From contig JAJCZU010000002.1 of assembly GCA_029262235.1 (NCBI GenBank), positions 992,001 to 1,056,000 of the forward strand: a stretch of DNA of 64,000 nucleotides, written 5' to 3'. The position numbers were made by a program, and so were the translations under genes. A model generated the notes under the pieces. That model had not been told where the DNA came from. It saw only the letters and a list, made by a program, of their open reading frames with translations, and did not search any database. Shown here piece by piece: positions 61,027 through 64,000 of the stretch. The DNA is from Candidatus Eiseniibacteriota bacterium (GTDB lineage Bacteria > Orphanbacterota > Orphanbacteria > Orphanbacterales > Orphanbacteraceae). Within the stretch, counting starts at the first letter, position 1, and each line of letters opens with the position of its first letter.

Positions 61027-61056
61027 TTGACAGGCGTGAAAAGGCCTTCCTATAGT
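61027..61056 (+). promoter_or_regulatory. Strong sigma70-type promoter of the barrel/purine operon
   Basis: TTGACA at 61027-61032 and TATAGT at 61051-61056, spacing 18. It is followed by a 43-base leader with AAGGA before the ATG at 61100. Confidence 0.8.
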
Positions 61057-61099
61057 GGCCGGGTACACGGAAGCTCCTCCATAACAAGGATTCACCTGC

Positions 61100-62359
61100 A
61101 TGCCCGAGTTCAGGTTTCTGGCCCGGCACGCCGCGATCGCAGCCGGCCTCGCGCTGCTTTTCGCCGTGCCCGCCTCCGCCAACCGCTTCGTTCAGCACCA
61201 GTTCCAGCAGATCGGAGCGCGCCATCTGGCCACCGGCGGGGGACACGTCGCCATGGTGGACGGTACGAGCGGTGCGTACTGGAACCCCGCCAGCATCTCG
61301 TGGTACCCGTACCTCGAGTTCGTGATGGAGGGGGTCTATCATACCGGCCCCACGCTCGAAACGAGCGGGGGAGCAAACAATCTTCGCTTCGAAGACGAGG
61401 GCTCGTTCGGAATGGTGGGCGTCACGATTCCCGGTGAGCGGGGATTCCATTTTTCCCTTATCGAAGTGCAGCGCTACAATCACGATATCCGAGGCACGCT
61501 GTTCGATACACCGGAAGACCGCGCCGCGGGCGGGACGATCACGTCCTACGAGGACCGCGTTTCCATCAACTCCTTCGGCGTCATCACGAGCTACCGCTCC
61601 ACCTATCGCACGTCTGTCGGAATCGGTGTCTGGTTCGACAGAAAAAAGGTGTTCAAGTCGCTCGACTACACGGCGGGATGCGACGCAACCGGGGAGCCGC
61701 CCACCGATCAGCAGATCGCCGACGGATTCCTGGACGCCGAAGCCAGCACGAACAACGCAACCGCGATTCGCTTTTCGCTCGGCGGGTTCTTTCGCGCCAC
61801 TCCGAACCTCGATCTGGGCGCTTCCATCTTCACGAACTCGAACATGAAGAGTACGTTGCGGTCGGACGTCTGGTTCACGTGCGCGCACAGCGACGAGGAT
61901 CGCGAAGTGGAGGACGAGACGCCGCTCATCATCCAGGTAGGGGCGCTCTGGCGCCGGAGCCCCACCCTTCGTCTGGTCGGGGACCTCAGCTTCACACGCT
62001 GGAGCATTTTCGACGACGCCGAGAAGAAACTGAATTACAGCGACATGGCTCAGATCTCACTCGGCACGGAGTGGGATCGAGGGGCGGCATGGACTTTCCG
62101 CGGAGGACTCTACTCGCAGTTCGACGCTTCGGACCTCGGGGGGAGCGACGAGTATGCGGCCGCACTTCGCGATCTGGAGAATTCGGGCAATCCGGTCGAG
62201 CGAAACGAACTTTATCTCACGGTCGGCGTGGGCTATCTTTGGAGAGGTCAATTCCGAATCGACGCGAGCCTAGCCGACAGTCACCTTGCCTCCCCGGAGG
62301 ACGGACAGACCACCGGCCGGTTCGCGATACGTGTCTTTACGGAACCGTCAGGGTCGTGA
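61100..62359 (+). CDS. PorV/FadL-like outer-membrane beta-barrel protein
   Basis: A 419-residue protein with signal peptide (to PASA) and QIGARHLATGGGHVAMVDGTSGAYWNPASISW, the PorV/UPF0164-like opening (read in parts). A long antiparallel beta-rich region with alternating polar residues follows. The C-terminus is FAIRVFTEPSGS, not a classic terminal Phe. It lies 4 bases before purN, an unusual partner for a purine operon, and may be joined to it only by transcription. Confidence 0.8.
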   Translation: MPEFRFLARHAAIAAGLALLFAVPASANRFVQHQFQQIGARHLATGGGHVAMVDGTSGAYWNPASISWYPYLEFVMEGVYHTGPTLETSGGANNLRFEDEGSFGMVGVTIPGERGFHFSLIEVQRYNHDIRGTLFDTPEDRAAGGTITSYEDRVSINSFGVITSYRSTYRTSVGIGVWFDRKKVFKSLDYTAGCDATGEPPTDQQIADGFLDAEASTNNATAIRFSLGGFFRATPNLDLGASIFTNSNMKSTLRSDVWFTCAHSDEDREVEDETPLIIQVGALWRRSPTLRLVGDLSFTRWSIFDDAEKKLNYSDMAQISLGTEWDRGAAWTFRGGLYSQFDASDLGGSDEYAAALRDLENSGNPVERNELYLTVGVGYLWRGQFRIDASLADSHLASPEDGQTTGRFAIRVFTEPSGS

Positions 62360-62362
62360 GCA

Positions 62363-62998
62363 GTGCACCGTTCCGCGATTGCGGTCCTCGCCTCCGGGCG
62401 CGGAAGCAACCTCAAGTCCATACTGGAAGCGATGAAGGACCCCGCCTATCCGGCCGAGGTCACCCTCGTTCTATCTGATGTCCGGGATGCGCCCGCGCTC
62501 GATGCCGCACGCGCCGCGGGCATCGAAGCCATCGCGATCGATTCGGACAGGAAGGGCCCCCGGTTCGCGCGCAGCGCCGAGGCCACGATCCTGAGCGCGC
62601 TGGCGGAACGCGAAATCCGCTGCCTCGTACTTGCCGGCTTCATGCGCATTCTTTCACGATCATTTCTCCGCTCGTTCGACGGGCCCGTGCTGAACATCCA
62701 TCCGTCACTGCTTCCGGCATTTCCCGGGCTCGACGCCCAGGGTCAGGCTCTCCGTCACGGCGTCCGCATCGCCGGTGCGACCGTGCATCTCGTCGACGAA
62801 GGGATCGACACGGGCCCGATCGTGGGGCAGTCCGCTGTTCCCGTTCATGCAAACGACACCCGCGAAGCGCTCGCGGATCGCATTCTGGAAACCGAACATC
62901 GGCTCTTTCCCGAGTCAATCCGCAAAGTGCTCACCGTGCCCTACGTGATCGAAGGCCGCCGCCTCCGGTTTCACGAAGAGGAGACCTCGCGCTCATGA
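62363..62998 (+). CDS. purN: Phosphoribosylglycinamide formyltransferase
   Basis: A 211-residue enzyme adding a formyl group from 10-formyl-THF to GAR, step 3 of purine synthesis. Motifs: IAVLASGRGSNLKSIL, the catalytic HPSLLPAFPGLDAQ and the Asp in VHLVDEGIDTGPIVGQ. A GTG start at 62363 gives the usual N-terminus. It overlaps purC by 4 bases. Confidence 0.95.
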   Translation: MHRSAIAVLASGRGSNLKSILEAMKDPAYPAEVTLVLSDVRDAPALDAARAAGIEAIAIDSDRKGPRFARSAEATILSALAEREIRCLVLAGFMRILSRSFLRSFDGPVLNIHPSLLPAFPGLDAQGQALRHGVRIAGATVHLVDEGIDTGPIVGQSAVPVHANDTREALADRILETEHRLFPESIRKVLTVPYVIEGRRLRFHEEETSRS

Positions 62999-63888
62999 CC
63001 CGAATCGCCGCTCGTCCCACGACGTCAGGGAAAGTCCGGGATCTGTACGATCTCGGCGATCGCATGATCCTCGTCACGACCGATCGCATTTCCGCATTCG
63101 ATACGATTCTTCCCAGTCTCGTTCCGGGGAAGGGCATCGTGCTGAACGCGCTCACGAAATTCTGGATGCGCCAGTTTCAGGATCTCGTTCCCCATCACAT
63201 CCTGAGCGACGATCCGCTCGAGTATCCCGCTCCGTTCTGTGACGCCGCCGAGGAATTGCTTGGCCGTTCCGTCCTCGTGCGCAAAGCCGAAGTATTCCCG
63301 TTCGAGTGCGTTGTGCGCGGCTATCTGACCGGCTCGGGCTGGAAAGATTACGTCAAGTCAGGGGCGGTTTCGGGCGTGGCGCTCCCCCCGGGACTCGTGC
63401 TTTCCGAGCGTCTGGCGACGCCGATTTTCACGCCGACGACGAAATCGGAAGCGGGGCACGACCTTCCCGTTTCGTTCGAAGAGATGCAGAAATCGCTCGG
63501 AGCCGACGCGGCAGCGCTTCGCGATCTTTCGCTCGCACTCTTCGCACGAGCCTCGGCCATCGCTGCCGGGCGCGGGATACTGATTGCCGACACGAAATTC
63601 GAATTCGGCCGGATCGATGGTTCGATTACTCTCATCGACGAAGTACTGACACCCGACTCATCCCGTTTCTGGAAGGCCGATCGCTATCAGCCGGGAAAAC
63701 CGCAGGAGAGCTACGACAAACAGTACGTACGCGAATATTTGCTGTCACAACAATTCGAGGGCGATGGCGAGCCTCCGACGCTGCCGGAAGAAGTCGTCGC
63801 AAAAACCGCGGCGCTCTACCGTGAAATTCTCATCATCCTGACGGGCGACGCGCAGGCGCTCGAGAACACGGGAGACCTCAACTCATGA
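62995..63888 (+). CDS. purC: SAICAR synthase
   Basis: A 297-residue ATP-dependent ligase joining aspartate to CAIR. Signatures include GKVRDLYDLGDRMILVTTDRISAFD (shown in parts), VRGYLTGSGWKDY, and DTKFEFGRIDG near the end with the nucleotide ligands. Length matches the longer PurC type. The ATG overlaps purN, and purH overlaps its end. Confidence 0.95.
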   Translation: MTRIAARPTTSGKVRDLYDLGDRMILVTTDRISAFDTILPSLVPGKGIVLNALTKFWMRQFQDLVPHHILSDDPLEYPAPFCDAAEELLGRSVLVRKAEVFPFECVVRGYLTGSGWKDYVKSGAVSGVALPPGLVLSERLATPIFTPTTKSEAGHDLPVSFEEMQKSLGADAAALRDLSLALFARASAIAAGRGILIADTKFEFGRIDGSITLIDEVLTPDSSRFWKADRYQPGKPQESYDKQYVREYLLSQQFEGDGEPPTLPEEVVAKTAALYREILIILTGDAQALENTGDLNS

Positions 63889-64000
63889 CCAGGCTTGCCC
63901 GTGCGCTTCTTTCCGTTTCGAACAAGGAAGGGCTCGTGCCGCTCGCCGGCGCCCTGCGCGCACACGACATTGAAATCGTATCGACGGGAGGGACGGCCGC
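63885..64000 (+). CDS. purH: PurH, IMP cyclohydrolase/AICAR formyltransferase (5' end)
   Basis: The first 38 residues of PurH run off the right edge: RALLSVSNKEGL, then a Lys/His region and EIVSTGGTA, the start of the IMP cyclohydrolase domain. The ATG at 63885 overlaps the purC stop. The rest is outside the window. Confidence 0.9.
   Translation, partial: MTRLARALLSVSNKEGLVPLAGALRAHDIEIVSTGGTA

Overview
The window is GC-rich bacterial chromosome, densely packed with genes that often overlap by 4 bases. The secreted proteins point to the FCB superphylum. Several end in a FlgD-like Ig domain with an NPNPFNP-type motif, and there are PorV/FadL-like outer-membrane proteins, a SusC-like TonB receptor and many lipoproteins. 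My best guess is a lineage near Candidatus Eisenbacteria or Krumholzibacteriota; this is inference, as no rRNA is present. No CRISPR array, prophage or recognisable insertion sequence was seen.

The main theme is nucleoside and DNA catabolism linked to a bacterial microcompartment (BMC). Eight overlapping genes at 14194-21464 encode pyrimidine-nucleoside phosphorylase, a purine phosphoribosyltransferase, deoxyribose-phosphate aldolase (DERA) with an encapsulation-type N-terminus, a lipoprotein, a nucleoside-deoxyribosyltransferase-like protein, a BtpA-family protein, phosphopentomutase and ApbE. Around them lie uridine kinase, thymidine kinase, ribose-5-phosphate isomerase B, adenosine deaminase, a P-loop protein, purine nucleoside phosphorylase (21537-26168), an 8-oxoguanine-deaminase-like amidohydrolase (8639), cytidine deaminase (39420) and a divergent transketolase (44382). 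The shell operon is at 56726-60590: BMC-H, three BMC-P pentamers, a BMC-T trimer, a PduP-like acylating aldehyde dehydrogenase and a class II aldolase. A second, double-stacked type BMC-T stands alone at 2143-2772. Read together, nucleosides become (deoxy)ribose 1-phosphates, then 5-phosphates. DERA yields glyceraldehyde 3-phosphate plus acetaldehyde, and the shell-associated dehydrogenase turns the aldehyde into acetyl-CoA. No phosphotransacylase or alcohol dehydrogenase is visible in the window.

Layout: 1-2130 folE, a squalene/phytoene-synthase-like gene and an SRPBCC-like gene; 2143-4235 BMC-T, a receiver-like protein and malate dehydrogenase; 4396-12579 a lipoprotein, polyprenyl synthase, a pentapeptide-repeat channel-like protein, a phosphodiesterase, the deaminase, an HPMG-type membrane protein, a lamin-tail-like secreted protein and a queuosine-precursor transporter; 12584-14124 a small IscU-like protein and two cupredoxins; 14194-26168 the nucleoside cluster; 26328-39423 a TonB/PorV/lipoprotein surface operon and two FlgD-tailed OB-fold secreted proteins, one with a PHP phosphoesterase; 39420-47281 cdd, a biotin-dependent acyl-CoA carboxylase, transketolase and a DinB-like protein; 47298-51082 tRNA-Leu, a flotillin/NfeD operon and tRNA-Ala; 51107-56651 a lipoprotein, an unusual AT-richer region, an M64-like secreted protease and a flippase-like protein; 56726-60590 the BMC operon; 60642-64000 rpsT, a beta-barrel protein and purN-purC-purH.

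Three secreted proteins near the nucleoside operon share a short C-terminal motif (Ser/Thr-Trp, then Lys, ending Leu-Phe-Gln/Arg) unlike the FlgD tails. Several genes have sigma70-type promoters whose -10 box ends only 5-10 bases before the start codon, suggesting leaderless mRNAs.
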